64,000 nucleotides of DNA from Nicotiana tabacum. Its lineage: Eukaryota > Streptophyta > Magnoliopsida > Solanales > Solanaceae. Below, in pieces: positions 11,159-22,704 of the stretch; the stretch's first letter is position 1; each line of letters begins with the position of its first letter. A model generated the notes under the pieces. The model was not told where the DNA came from and did not search any database. It saw only the letters and a list, made by a program, of their open reading frames with translations. A program made the translations under genes and the position numbers. Where the stretch lies: the NCBI RefSeq assembly GCF_000715075.1, contig NC_134094.1, positions 76,738,838 through 76,802,837 of the forward strand, in the 5' to 3' direction.

Positions 11159-14071
11159 TGTAATGACCCGGCCGGTCGTTTTAAGTATTATAATAATGTT
11201 CCCTCATTCACTGCTCAATTTATACTTTACAATTATATTATGACTTACCGGGTTAGTTGATTCGGTTCCGGAAGAATTTCGGAGTGAAATGAGACACTTA
11301 GTCTCATAATTGAAAACTTAAGTTGGAAAAGTTAACCAGATATTGACTTATGTGTAAACGACCTCAGATTTTTTTAAATTTTTATGATTCCAATAGATCC
11401 GTATGGTAATTTTGGACTTCAGAGTATGTCCGAAAAATTATTTGGAGGTCCGTAGTGAAATTAGGCTTGAAATGGCGAAAGTCGAATTTTTGGGAAGTTT
11501 GACCAGGGGGTTGACTTTTTGATATCGGGGTCGAAATCCGATTCTGAAAATTGAAATACCTCTGTTATGTCATTTATGACTTGTGTGCAAAATTTGAGGT
11601 CAACCGGACTTGATTTGTTAGGTTCCTGAGTCACTTGTAAAAATTTGAAATTTCAAAGTTCATTAGGCTTGAATTGGGGTATGATTCGTGATTTTAGCAT
11701 TGTTTGAGGTGATTTAATGGTTCTACTAAGTTCGTATGATATTTTGAGACTTTATGGTATGTTAGGTTGAGGTCCTGGGGGGCTCAGGTGAGTTTCGGGA
11801 GGTTAACAGATCATTTTTGGACTTAGCATGTTGGCTGAAGACTGCTGGTGTATTTTTCTTGTTTCCTTCTTCGCATTCGCGAATGGGAATTTGAGGCAGG
11901 CAAGATTTGCCCTTCGCGTTCGCGATGGGGTCTCGCGTTCGCGAAGAGGAGCTGGTGTTAAAGCTTCGTGTTTGCGAAGATGGCATCACGTTCACGAAGA
12001 AGAGAAGGCAGTTGGGGATCCCATGCGTTTGGCCTTCGCGTTCGCGTGGGGGGTGTCACGTACGCGAAGTGAGGGGATAACAAAGCTTTGCGTTTGCGAG
12101 CTTGTGTCACATTCGCGAAGGGTTAATTCTGGGCAATCGAGTTTGTGCTTCGCGAACGCGAGGCTCCATCCGCATTCGCGATGAAGGCATATCTGGGCTG
12201 AATTAAAAGTTCCAAAATGGGGGTTTTGAATTCATAACACAAAATTGAATTGGGAGCTCGGTAGAAGGCAATTTTTGGAGAGATTCTTGCGTGGGTGCTT
12301 GGGTTAAGTGATTCTTATTCAGTTTTGATTAATTTCCATGATTATGCCTTTGAATACATCATTTAATGGGTGAATTAAGTTGAAAATTATGGAAAATCCT
12401 CTCGGTTTAATTTGAAGATTTGAGGGTCGAGTTGAGGTCAGATTTTGGTAAAATTGGTATGGTTAGACTCGTGGTTGAATGGGCTTTTGGATTTTGTAAC
12501 TTTTGTTGGGTTCCAAGACGTGGGCCCCACGAGCGCTTTTGAGCTAAATTTAGGATTTTGTTGGAAAATTAGTATTTTCTTATGAAATTAATTCCAATAA
12601 ATTTTATTGACTGAATTGAATTATTTGTGGCTAGATTCGAGGCGTTTGGAGGCCAATTCACGAGGAAAAGACATTGCAGAATAAAGAATTATACTGTTTG
12701 AGGTAAGTAACATTTCTAAATTTGGTCCTGCGGGTATGAAACCCCGAATTTTTGTATTATGTGATCGGTTTTGAGCTGACACACATGTTAGGTAACGGGC
12801 GTGTGGGTGTGTGGGAGTGTACCATAGGAATTGTGACTTGGTCAAATTCCATGGAAATGTGTAGTTGAATAATCTGTTGTTATCTGTACATTCTCCATTT
12901 AGTAGAGAAATTGAACCACAAATCATGTTTAGATTATGTGTTGGGCCTGTAGAGACCCACATAGGTCATGCACATGTTGAATTATCTACTAAATTATTAT
13001 TTTATACTCAATCATAGTTTACATATTTATTTTATCTCAATCTCTATTGTTTATTATTGATGCATCATATTATTGTTGTTTGGGCTGATTTGCATGATCA
13101 TTGAGAGTCCAAGAGACTGGAGAGATTTATGACTGAGTGAGGCCGAGAGCCTGATTGTGAGATATTATACTATAGCACATGAGTTGTCCGTGCAACATGT
13201 GAGTTGTCCGTGCGGATCCAGATATTATACTATAGCACGTGAGTTATCCATGCAACACGTGAGTTGTCCGTGCGGATCCAGATATTATACTATAGCACGT
13301 GAGTTATTCGTGCGGATTATAGCGCTTGGACTGTAGGAGCCCTTCCGGAGTCTGTACACACCCCCAGTGAGCGCAGGTACCTACTGAGTGCGAGTGATGG
13401 GTGCTGAGTGAATGAAATGGCTGAGTGACTGTGGTCCTGAGAGGATGCATATGATTTCATTATTGTTGCACTTCAACTATCATATATCACTGTTTGGAAA
13501 TTTCTGAGAGATATTATCTTATGTTTCAGTTGAACTTGATATGAAATTACTGTTTTGGCTTAAATGTTGAACTTGAAAGCATACCTATATTATTATGTTG
13601 GAAATTACTGTAATTTGACTCAACTATGAAGCTCGTCACTACTTTTAGTTCCTTATTTATTATCGTTACCAGCTGAGTTGGTTGTACTCATACTATACCC
13701 TGCACCTCGTGTGCAGATCCAGTTACCTCCGGACACAGCGATTGCTAGTTTTTCAGAGTTTTATCTGTTGGAGATTATCGAGGTAGCTGCTTGGCGTCCG
13801 CAAACCTTAACTTTCTTTCCTTTTAGTTTTTGTACTGTTCTATATTTTTAGACAGTGTTTTTAGCAGTCAGACTTTGTTATCATTTAGATGCTCATGTAC
13901 TCAGTGACACCGGATTTTGGGAGTGTTTATATTTGTACCTGTGAGATTTCTTCCGCTAAAATTAAATATTATGTTTTCAAATTTAAAAGATATGGTATTT
14001 TATTGAGATTATCGGCTTGCCTAGTATTGAGATAGGCGCGATCACGACATGTGAGATTTTGGGTTGTGACA
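11159..14071 (+). repeat. 5' LTR of element 2 (2913 bp)
   Basis: Starts TGTAATGACCCGGCC and ends TTGTGACA. It contains a CpG-rich block with repeated CTTCGCGTTCGCGA words (about 11868-12186) and a 60-bp tandem repeat (13161-13316, two and a half copies). It matches the 3' LTR along its length; the 68-bp difference is largely accounted for by the tandem repeat copy number. Confidence 0.92.
13161..13316 (+). repeat. 60-bp tandem repeat with CACGTG boxes, 5' LTR
   Basis: The unit starts GATATTATACTATAGCACGT and continues with GAGTTGTCCGTGC twice. Units start at 13161, 13221 and 13281, the last partial. Each full unit has two positions where CACGTG (a G-box core) can occur, several mutated here (CACATG, ACATGTG). 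Confidence 0.85.
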
Positions 14072-14074
14072 AGT

Positions 14075-14087
14075 TGGTATCAGAGCC
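14075..14087 (+). promoter_or_regulatory. Primer-binding site of element 2
   Basis: TTGGTATCAGAGCC lies four bases after the 5' LTR end and is complementary to the 3' end of plant initiator-Met tRNA. This is the standard start of minus-strand DNA synthesis for this group. Confidence 0.9.
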
Positions 14088-14271
14088 TAGGTTACATAGG
14101 TCTCATGAGTCATAAGCAGGTTTAGTAGAGTCTTGCGGATCAGTACGGAGACGTCTGTAATTATCTTCGAGAGGCTGCCGAACCCTTAGGAAAATTTCAT
14201 TTTCTTGTATTCTATCGTGTGAACTTGTTGATTCCAGAAAACTAAAATTTTGTTATTCTATTCTCTCACAA

Positions 14272-15600
14272 ATGGTGAGAACACGTACTACCGGATCGAA
14301 CGGTCAGCCACTAATGCCACCAGTTAGGACCGCGAGAGGCCGGGGCTGTGGTAGAGGCCGGGATCGAGGTAGAGGTCGAGGTGTAGCTCGTACCACAGTG
14401 GGACCAGCACCTGTAGTACCATCAGTTGCTCTAGGTCAGGCACCAGCTGTGCCCATTGAGATTCCAAGCCTTCAGGAGACCTTGGCCTAGATATTGATAG
14501 TTTGCACTGGTCTTGCTCAAGTGGTTTCGGCTCAGACCGCACCTGCCACTTCTCAGGCCGGGGGAGGTACTAATACCCTTGTTGCCCGTACTCCATATCA
14601 GGTACTACAAGGACTTCAAATACCAGGGGCACTACCAGCCCAGCCAGTGGCAGCCGCTCAGGACGCGGTAGTCCCTGTTATGGAAGATGATGAGCATAGA
14701 AGACTTGATAGATTAGGGAGGCTTAGACCTAAATCATTTAGTGGTGCTGAGTCAGAGGATGCTCAGGGTTTTTTGGATAAGTGCCAGTGGATGCTTCGGA
14801 CAGCGGGTATTCTGGAGACCAGTGGGGTCTCGTTCACTACTTTTTAGTTTTCTGGGGCTGCTTTCAGATGGTGGGAGGCTTATGAGAGGCGCAGTTCGGT
14901 CGGTGTAGTGCCACTTATATGGCAGGAGTTCTCTATTCTCTTTTTGGAGAAGTTTGTGCCGCAGTCTCGTAGGGAGGAGCTGCACAGACAGTATGAGCAG
15001 TTTTGGCAAGATGGCATATCTGTGACCCAGTACGAGATGAGGTTTTTTGAGTTGGCTCGTCACGCAGTTTGGTTGGTTCTCACTGACAGGGAGAGGATTA
15101 GGAGGTTCATTGATGGCCTCACGTATCAGCTATGATTGCTTATCACTAGAGAGAGTGTATCTAGTGCCACTTTTGACGAGGTGGTTGACATTGCTCGACA
15201 GATATAGGTAGTCCGTAGCCAGGAGCGTGGTGATAGGGAGACTAAGAGGCCTCGAGGTTCGGGTGGTTTGGGTGAGATACCTTCTGGGGGACAGTCCTAC
15301 CACAGCAGGGGTCGCCCTTATAGGCCCGCTTAGATGACTCGTCCAGCTCATCGTGGTGCATCAGCTAGCCACGGTTCTTACAGTGCTCACTCATGCCAGT
15401 CTTCATTCATTGCACTACCAGCGCAAAGTTCTCATCATGCCTCGTCCGCTCAGGCTTCTACAGGTAATTCCTCGGGTTATCAGGAGCAGCAGTTCCATCA
15501 TAGGAGGGGTTTTTTCGAGTGCGGAAAATTTGGTCATTACAAGAGAGATTGTCCTAGGCTGTTGAGTAGGCCTCCACAGTAGAGTTCTAGGCTGGCGGCA
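14272..15600 (+). pseudogene. Element 2 gag remnant
   Basis: The first ATG (MVRTRTTGS at 14272) is followed by an RGRGCGRGRDRGRGRG stretch, then a capsid-like region (RLGRLRPKSFSGAESEDAQG, FLEKFVPQSRREELHRQYEQ, YEMRFFELARHAVW). A zinc-knuckle region ends it near 15515-15560: FFECGKFGHYKRDC, where the first cysteine of CCHC is phenylalanine. Stops in this frame are TAG at 14488, 14845, 15205, 15331 and 15580, and TGA at 15133. The change to the pol frame occurs between 15590 and 15750, where a CACC-type tandem run near 15618 is a likely slippage point. Confidence 0.9.
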
Positions 15601-15749
15601 CTAGCACCAGCAGTTACGCCACCCACCCACCCAGCTCGGGGTGGGGCTCAGTCAGCTAGGGGTCGCCCAAGAGAGGAGGTCGATCACGTGGTGATCAGGC
15701 CCAATTTTATGCTTTTCCTGCCAGGCCAGATGTTGTTGCTTCAGATGCA

Positions 15750-16190
15750 GTGATCACAGGTATTGTCTCAGTGTGCCACAGGGAAGCTTCTACATTATTT
15801 TACCCTGGTTCTACTTATTCATATGTATCATCGTACTTTACTCATTATCTGGATATGCCCCGTGAGTCCTTAGTTTCACCTGTTTGTGTATCTATGCCGG
15901 TGGGCGATACTATTATTGTAGATCGTGTATATCGATCTTGTGTGGTAACCATTGGGGGACTGGAGACTAGAGTTGATCTCTTACTGCTCAATATGGTTAA
16001 TTTTGATGTAATTCTGGGTATGGATTGGTTGTCTCCATGTCATGCTATTTTGGACTATCACACAAAAACCGTGATGTTAGCAATACTGGGGTTGCCGAAT
16101 GTCGGATGGAGAGGTTCTCTAGATCATGTTCCCATCAGGGTAATTTCTTATTTGAAGGCCCAACATAAGGTTGGGAAGGGGTGTTTGTAA
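15750..16190 (+). pseudogene. Element 2 aspartic protease remnant
   Basis: The frame shows TLFYPGSTYSYVSSYF, in which the catalytic aspartate of the usual D-P-G-S box is tyrosine. Downstream is FDVILGMDWLSPCHAILDYH, the flap-to-C-terminal landmark of Ty3/gypsy proteases. The enzyme would mature the polyprotein inside virus-like particles; this copy cannot, by loss of the nucleophile-activating aspartate. A TAA ends the frame at 16190 before the linker to RT. Confidence 0.9.
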
Positions 16191-16202
16191 TATTTTACTT
16201 TT

Positions 16203-17130
16203 GTGAGAGATGTCGATGCAGATACTCCTACTATTGATTCAGTACCGGTAGTGAGAGACTTTTCGGATGTATTTCCTACAGACTTGCCGGGTATGCTGCC
16301 CGATAGGGATTTTGATTTCGGTATTGACTTGGTGTTGGGCACTCAGCCCATTTCTATTCCTCCATATCATATGGCACCAGCTGAGTTAAAAGAATTGAAA
16401 GAGGAACTTTAGGAACTTCTTAATAAGGGGTTTATTAGGCCTAGTGTGTCACCTTGGGGTGCATCGGTTCTATTTGTGAAAAAGAAAGATGGTACTATGC
16501 GAATGTGTATCGATTATAGGTAGTTGAACAAAGTTACAATCAAGAATAAGTATCCTTTGCCGCGTACTGATAATTTATTTGACCAACTTCAAGGAGCGAG
16601 GGTATTCTCCAAAATTGATTTGAGATCGGGGTATCACTAGTTAAAAATTCGTGATTTGGATATTCTAAAGACAACATTCGGGACTTGTTATGGTCACTAT
16701 GAATTTCTTGTGATGTCATTTGGGCTAACCAATGCCCCAGCAGCATTTATGCACCTGATGAATAGCGTATTCCAGTTGTATCTTGATTCACTTATCGTGA
16801 TATTTATTGATGATTTCCTGGTGTACTCGCGTAGTTAGGAGGAGCATGCACAACACTTGGGTATTGTATTGTAGAGGCTGAGAGAGGAGAAACTATATGC
16901 CAAATTCTCTAAATGTGAATTCTGGCTTAGTTCAGTGGTATTCTTGGGACACATAGTGTCTAGTGAAGGAATTAAGGTGGATCCGAAGAAAATAGAGGCA
17001 ATTAAAAGTTGGCCCATGCCATCCTCAATTACTGAGATTCGGAGTTTTCTCTACTTGGCCGGTTATTATCGTCACTTCGTAGAGGGTTTCTCGTCTATTG
17101 CATCACCTATGACTAAATAGACCCAAAAAG
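16203..17130 (+). pseudogene. Element 2 reverse transcriptase remnant
   Basis: In frame with the protease, this reads [73 protein letters not shown], then [11 protein letters not shown] with the catalytic FIDD intact, then [20 protein letters not shown]. Stops, all TAG, are at 16410, 16521, 16638, 16836, 16872 and 17118. Most fall at positions where the family has glutamine, for example after DYR and GYH. Domain order and spacing are normal. Confidence 0.95.
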
Positions 17131-17189
17131 GTGCTCCGTTCAGGTGGTCAGATGAATGTAAAGAGAGCTTTCAGAAGCTCAAGACAGCT

Positions 17190-17753
17190 TTGACTACAGT
17201 TCCAGTATTGGTGTTTCCTACAGGTTCAGGGTCTTATACTGTGTATTGTGACGCATCGCGTATTGGTCTCGGCGCAGTGCTTATGCAAGATGGTAGGGTG
17301 ATTGCCTATGCGTCCAGACAATTAAAGGTACATGAGAAAAATTATCCAGTCCACGACCTTGAGTTAGCAGCTATTGTTCATGCCTTGAAGATTTGGCGGC
17401 ATTATTTGTACGGTATCCATTGTGAGGTTTATATCGATCACCGGAGTCTACAACATCTGTTTAAACAGAAGGATCTTAATTTTCGGCAGCGAAGGTGGTT
17501 AGAGTTGCTTAAGGATTATGATATCACCATTCTTTATCATCCCGAAAAGGCCAATGTGGTGGCTGATGCCTTGAGTCGTAAGTCGGAGAGTTTGGGCAGC
17601 TTAGCATACTTACTGGTAGCAGAGAGGCCTTTAACCTTGGATGATCAGGCCTTGGCCAACCAGTTTGTTAGATTGGATAATTCCGATCCGAGTCGAGTTT
17701 TGGCTTGTGTGGTTTCTCGGTCTTCTTTATATGATTGCATCAGAGAACGCTAG
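17190..17753 (+). pseudogene. Element 2 RNase H domain and linker (open segment)
   Basis: An uninterrupted 187-codon stretch with [63 protein letters not shown] and [11 protein letters not shown]. These are the RNase H landmarks including the D, E and D positions. RNase H removes the RNA strand during reverse transcription. It ends in TAG at 17751 in the linker before the integrase. It is the best preserved part of the element and reads in the same frame as RT. Confidence 0.92.
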
Positions 17754-17768
17754 TATGATGATCCCCAT

Positions 17769-18970
17769 TTGCTTGTCCTTAAGGATGCGGTTCAGCACGG
17801 TGATGCCAAGGAAGTCACTATTGGAGATGACGGTGTATTACGGATGCAGGGCAGGCTATGTGTGTCTAATGTAGATGGTTTGCATGAGTTGATTCTCCAG
17901 GAAGCTCACAGTTCGCGGTACTTCATTCATCCAGGTGCCGCAAAGATGTATCAGGATTTGAGTCAGCACTATTGGTGGAGAAGAATGAAGAAAGATATAG
18001 TTGGGTTTGTAGCTCGGTGTTTAAATTGTCAACAGGTAAAGTACGAGCATCAAAGACCGGGAGGATTGCTTCAGAGACTTGAAATTCCTGAGTGGAAACG
18101 GGAGCGTATTACCATGGATTTAGTAATTGGGCTTCCACGGACTTTGAGGAAGTTTGATGTTATTTGGGTTATTGTGGATCGATTGACCAAGTTCGCATAT
18201 TTTATTCCAGTTGGTACTACTTATTCTTCAGAACGGTTGGCTGAAATTTATATCCGCGAGATTGTTCGCCTACACGGTGTGCCAGTGTCCATCATTTCAG
18301 ATCGAGGCACATAGTTTACATCATAGTTTTGGAGAGCAGTGCAACGAGAATTAGGTACACGAGTTTAGATAAGTACAATATTTCACCCTAAGACAGACGG
18401 ACAGTCCGAGCACACTATTTAGATATTGGAGGATATGTTACGCGCTTGTGTCATTGATTTTGGAGGTTCTTGGGATAAATTTATACCACTCGCGGAGTTT
18501 GCTTACAATAACAACTACTAGTCGAGCATTCAGATGGCTCTGTATGAGGATTTATATAGGAGACGGTGTCGGTCTCCGGTGGATTGGTTTGAGCTTGGTG
18601 AGACTAGACTATTGGGTACTAATTTGGTTCAGGATGCTTTGGAGAAGGTTAAATTGATTCAGGAGCGGCTTCGCACGGCGCAATTAGACAAAAGAGTTAT
18701 GTTGACCGGAAGATCCGTGATATTGCTTACATGGTTGGGGAAAAGGTTCTGCTCAAGATTTCACCCATGAAGGGTTTATTAAGGTTCGGGAAGAAGGGCA
18801 AGTGGAACCCTCGATATATTGGGCCTTTTGAAATACTTAAGAAAATTGGAGAGGTGGCTTATGAACTTGCTTTGCCACCTAGTCTATCATGTGTTCATCC
18901 AATATTCCATGTATCCATGCTCCGAAAGTATGTCGGGGATCCGTCTCATATTCAGGATTTTAGTACAGTG
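17769..18970 (+). pseudogene. Element 2 integrase remnant
   Basis: The zinc-binding module is visible (histidines in AHSSRYFIHPG, then CLNCQQVKYEHQRPGG). The catalytic core follows with D in ERITMDLVIGLP, the second D in SIISDRGT, and E in DGQSEHTI. The C-terminal GEKVLLKISPMKG module is in another frame from 18731; the shift lies near 18687. Stops are TAG at 18312, 18324, 18366, 18420 and 18519. The core joins viral cDNA ends to chromosomal DNA; this copy is inactive. Confidence 0.93.
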
Positions 18971-18973
18971 TAG

Positions 18974-19190
18974 ATGGACGGTAATTTGACGTATGATGTG
19001 GAGCCGGTGGCCATTTTAGACCGGCAGGTTCAAAAGTTGAGGTCAAAGAATATAGCATCAGTGAAGGTACAGTGGAGAGTCCAGCCAGTCGGAGACGCTA
19101 CTTGGGAGATTGAGCAAGAGATGCGGAGCAAATATCTATACCTATTTGAGACTTCAGGAATGATTTTAAACCCGTTTGAGGACAACGTTT
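18974..19190 (+). pseudogene. Element 2 chromodomain
   Basis: After a TAG at 18971 the frame reads YDVEPVAILDRQVQKLRSK, then SVKVQWRVQPVGDATWEIEQ and YLYLF. This is the C-terminal chromodomain of chromoviruses: the VKVQW strand and the ATWE helix start are clear. In family members it tethers the integration complex to modified histone H3 and directs insertion to heterochromatin, which fits the nested surroundings. Confidence 0.88.
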
Positions 19191-19194
19191 GTTT

Positions 19195-19208
19195 AAAGGG
19201 GGGGAGAA
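19195..19208 (+). promoter_or_regulatory. Polypurine tract of element 2
   Basis: AAAGGGGGGGAGAA directly precedes the TG of the 3' LTR. It is the expected plus-strand primer site and confirms the LTR border at 19209. Confidence 0.88.
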
Positions 19209-22189
19209 TGTAACGACCCGGCCGGTCGTTTTGAGTATTATAACCCCGTTCCCCTATTTACTGATCAATTTATGCTTTAGCTTGTTTTATGACTTATCGG
19301 GTTAGTTGGTTCGGGTCCGGAAGGATTTCAGAGTGAAATGAGACACTTAGTCTCATAATTAAAAACTTAAGTTGAAAAAGTTAACTAGATATTGACTTAT
19401 TTGTAAATGACCTCGGATTTGAATTTTTATGATTTCAATAGCTCTGTATGGTGATTTTGGACGTAGAAGTGTGTCTGAAAAATTATTTGGAGGTCCGTAG
19501 TGGAATTAGGCTTGAAATGACGAAAGTCAAATTTTTGGGAAGTTTGATCGGGGGGTTGACTTTTTGATATCACGGTCGGAATCCGATTCTGAAAATTGTA
19601 ATACCTCCGTTATGTCATTTATGACTTGTGTGCAAAATTTGAGGTCAATCGGACTTGATTTGATAGGTTCCGGTGTCGCTTGTAGAAATTTGAAATTTTA
19701 AAGTTCATTAGGCTAGAATTGGGATATGATTCGTGGTTTTAGCGTTGTTTGAGGTGATTTGAGGGTTCTACTAAGTATGTATGATGTTTTGGGACTTGAT
19801 GGTATGTTTGGTTGAGGTCCTGGGGGCTCGGGTAAGTTTTCGGAGGTTAACAGATCATTTTTGGACTTGGCATGTTGGCTGAAGACTGCTGGTGTATTTT
19901 TCTGGTTTCCTTCTTCGCGTTCGCAAAGGGGAATTTGAGGAAGGCAAGATTTTCCCTTCGCGTTTGCAAGGGGGTCTCGCGTTCGCGAAGAGGAGCTAGT
20001 ATTAAAGCTTCGCCTTTGCGAAGATAGTATCGCGTTCATGAAGAAGAGAAGGCAGCCGGGGATCCCGTGCGTTTAGCCTTTGCATTCGCATGGGGGTGTC
20101 GCATTCGCGAAGTGAGGGGACAACAAAGCTTTGCATTCGCGAGCTTGTGTCGCGTTCGCGAAGGGTTAATTCTGGGCAGTCGAATTTGTGCTTTGCGAAC
20201 GCGAGGCTCCTTCCGCGTTCGAGATGAAGGCATATCTGGGCAGAATTAAAAGTCCCAAAACAGGGGTTTTGAGTTCATAACACAAAATTGAATTGGGAGC
20301 TCGGTAGAGGGCGATTTTTGGAGAGATACATGCGTGGGTGTTTGGGTTAAGTGATTCTTATCCAGTTTTAATTAATTTCCATGATTATGCCTTTGAATCC
20401 ATCATTTAATGGGTGAATTAAGTTGAAAATTGTGGAAAACCCTCTCGGTTTAATTTGAAGATTTAAGGGTCGAGTTGAGGTCGGATTTTGGTAAAATTGG
20501 TATGGTTAGACTCGTGGTTGAATGGACTTTCGGATTTTGTAACTTTTGTCGGGTTCCGAAACGTGGGCCCCACGGGCGGTTTTTGAGCTAAATTTCAGAT
20601 TTTATTGAAAAATTAGTATTTTCTTATAGAATTAATTCTAATAAACTTTATTGACTGAATCGAATTATTTGTGGCTAGATTCGAGGCGTTTAGAGGCTAA
20701 TTCACGAGGAAAAGACATTGCAGAATAAAGAATTACACGGCTTGAGGTAAGTAACAATTCTAAATTTGGTCCTGAGGATATGAAACCCCGAATTTTTGTA
20801 TTATGTGATAGGTTTTGAGGTGACTCATATGCTAGGTGACGGGCATATGAGCGTGCACCGTAGGAATTGTGACTTGGTCAAATTCCATGGAACTGTGTAG
20901 TTGAATAATCTGTTATTATCTGTACATTCTCCATTTAGTAGAGAAATTGAACCATAAATCATGTTTAGATTAAGTGTTGGCACTGTAGGGACTCACATAG
21001 GTCGTGCACATGTTGAATTATCTACTAAATTATTGTTTTGTACTCAGTCACAGTTTACTTGTTTATTTTATCTCAGTCTCTATTGTTTATTATTGATGCA
21101 TCATATTATTGTTGTTTGGGCTGATTTGCATGATCATTGAGAGCCCGAGAGACTGGAGAGATTTATGACTGAGTGGGGTCGAGAGCCCGATTATGAGATA
21201 TTATACTATAGCACGTGAGTTGTCCGTGCAACAGGTGAGTTGTCCGTGCGGATCCAGATATTATACTATAGCACGTGAGTTGTCCGTGCAGCACGTGAGT
21301 AGTCCATGCAGATCCAGATATTATACTATAGCACGTGAGTTGTCTGTGCAGCACGTTAGTTGTCCGTGCGGATCCAGATATTGATACTATAGCACGTGAG
21401 TTGTCCGTGCAGCACGTGAGTTATCCGTGCGGATTATAGCGCTTGGGTTGTAGGAGCCCATCTGGAGTCTATACATACCCCCAGTGAGCGCAGGTACCTA
21501 CTGAGTGCAAGTGCTGAGTGCTGAATGAATGAAATGGCTGAGTGACTGTGGTCCTGAGAAAATGCATATGATTTCATTATTGTTGCGCTTCAGCTGTCAT
21601 ATATCACTGTTTGGAAATTTCTGAGAGATATTATCTTATGTTTCAGTTGAACTTGACATGAAATTACTGTTTTGGGCTTAAATCTTGAACTTGAAAGCAT
21701 GCCTACATTATTATGTTGGAAATTACTGTAATTGGACTCAACTATGAAGCTCGTCACTACTTTCAGTTCCTTATTTATTATTGTTACTTGCTAAATTGGT
21801 TGTACTCATACTACACCCTGCACCTCGTGTGCAGATCTAGGTACCTCCATATACGGCGGTTGCTAGTTTTTCGGAGTTTTATCTGTTGGAGATTATTGAG
21901 GTAGCTGCTTGGCGTCCGCAGACCTTGACTTTCTTTCCTTTCAGTTTTTGTACTGTTCTATATTTTCAGACAGTGTTTTTAGCAGTCAGACTTTATTATC
22001 ATTTAGATACTCATGTACTCAGTGACACCGGATTTTGGGAGTGTTTATATTTGTACTTGTGAGATTTCTTTCGCTGAAATTAAATATTATGTTTTTAAAT
22101 TTAAAAGATATGGTATTTTATTGAGATTGTCGGCTTGCCTAGTATTGAGATAGGCGCCATCATGACATGTGAGATTTTGGGTCGTGACA
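19209..22189 (+). repeat. 3' LTR of element 2 (2981 bp)
   Basis: Starts TGTAACGACCCGGCC and ends GTCGTGACA. It carries the same CpG-rich block (about 19913-20226) and an expanded tandem array (21197-21437). Comparison with the 5' LTR gives many scattered substitutions. Confidence 0.92.
21197..21437 (+). repeat. 60-bp tandem repeat with CACGTG boxes, 3' LTR
   Basis: Four units start at about 21197, 21257, 21317 and 21377. Six exact CACGTG cores are present in the array. The 5' LTR has fewer units, so copy number changed after insertion or by unequal exchange. Confidence 0.85.
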
Positions 22190-22194
22190 AAATA

Positions 22195-22345
22195 TTTCTG
22201 TTTGCCATAGAACCAAGGCTACGAAGCCTTTCACCGCCTCTTCTATTCCTAATCGTAGCCAACGTAGAGGGAAGATCATCGACTATAATAGCACGACGAG
22301 GTGAAACATCTAAAGTAGTAAAAGTAGAAGATTTGGAGGCACATT
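22195..22345 (-). pseudogene. Antisense additional ORF of the Tat-like element, 5' portion
   Basis: The minus strand reads SKSSTFTTLDVSPRRAIIVD, then DLPSTLATIRNRRGG and ERLRSLGSMANRN, stopping at the element 2 border. The other part of the same ORF resumes on the far side of element 2 at 11158. The nearest ATG is one base out of this frame, so either the start was lost or a small indel occurred. Its location next to the 3' LTR, with a minus-strand TATA box upstream, is what the antisense-ORF model predicts. Confidence 0.45.
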
Positions 22346-22446
22346 GAAAATAAGAAGGAAAAAATTAAGAGCAAGGGAAAGAACTTTTTAGAATAAGACA
22401 AAGACATAAAGAAGTAGGAAGAAAGTTTTGACTGCTTGCGGTTCCG

Positions 22447-22454
22447 TATTTATA
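22447..22454 (-). promoter_or_regulatory. TATA box for the antisense ORF
   Basis: TATAAATA on the minus strand, about 100 bp upstream of the first recognisable codons of the antisense ORF. It lies between that ORF and the polypurine tract/LTR of the plus-strand element, so it would drive minus-strand transcription. Confidence 0.45.
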
Positions 22455-22704
22455 AGGGAAAGATACGTCATCATGAATCATCATCATGGAACTGTCATAT
22501 CAAATTGGCAGAACCGTCTGTGCTTAGAACACCGCAGTCAACTTCAGAACTAATTGCAACAAGACATGTGTCTCGAGCATTAAATAGAAGGAGCACATGT
22601 CTCTTCACTTCTGCAGTACGTCATAATAATCTCGGAAAAAGGTGGCAAAACATTCATGCTATAAATAAACTCTCCACTTCTCGAATATTCAGTTGATAGC
22701 ATTC

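Larger units (their letters stand above)
11159..22189 (+). mobile_element. Element 2: full-length Tekay/Del-like chromovirus (11,031 bp), decayed
   Basis: Both LTRs (11159-14071 and 19209-22189), the PBS, the polypurine tract and all domains in the order gag, PR, RT, RNase H, IN, chromodomain are present. The flanking bases are AAGTA (11154-11158) and AAATA (22190-22194), a target duplication with one mismatch. By eye the first 200 bases of the LTRs differ at roughly one base in ten, so the insertion is old. The coding region has about 18 in-frame TAG stops and at least two frame changes. It sits inside the antisense ORF of the Tat-like element. Confidence 0.93.

Noticed and set aside
11828..12184. 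118-codon ORF in the element 2 5' LTR
   Set aside because: Same cause: repeated CGCG words without stops; not conserved as a frame in the 3' LTR.
13161..13316. CRISPR-like look of short repeats with spacers
   Set aside because: The units are contiguous 60-bp tandem copies inside a plant LTR; there are no unique spacers and no cas genes.
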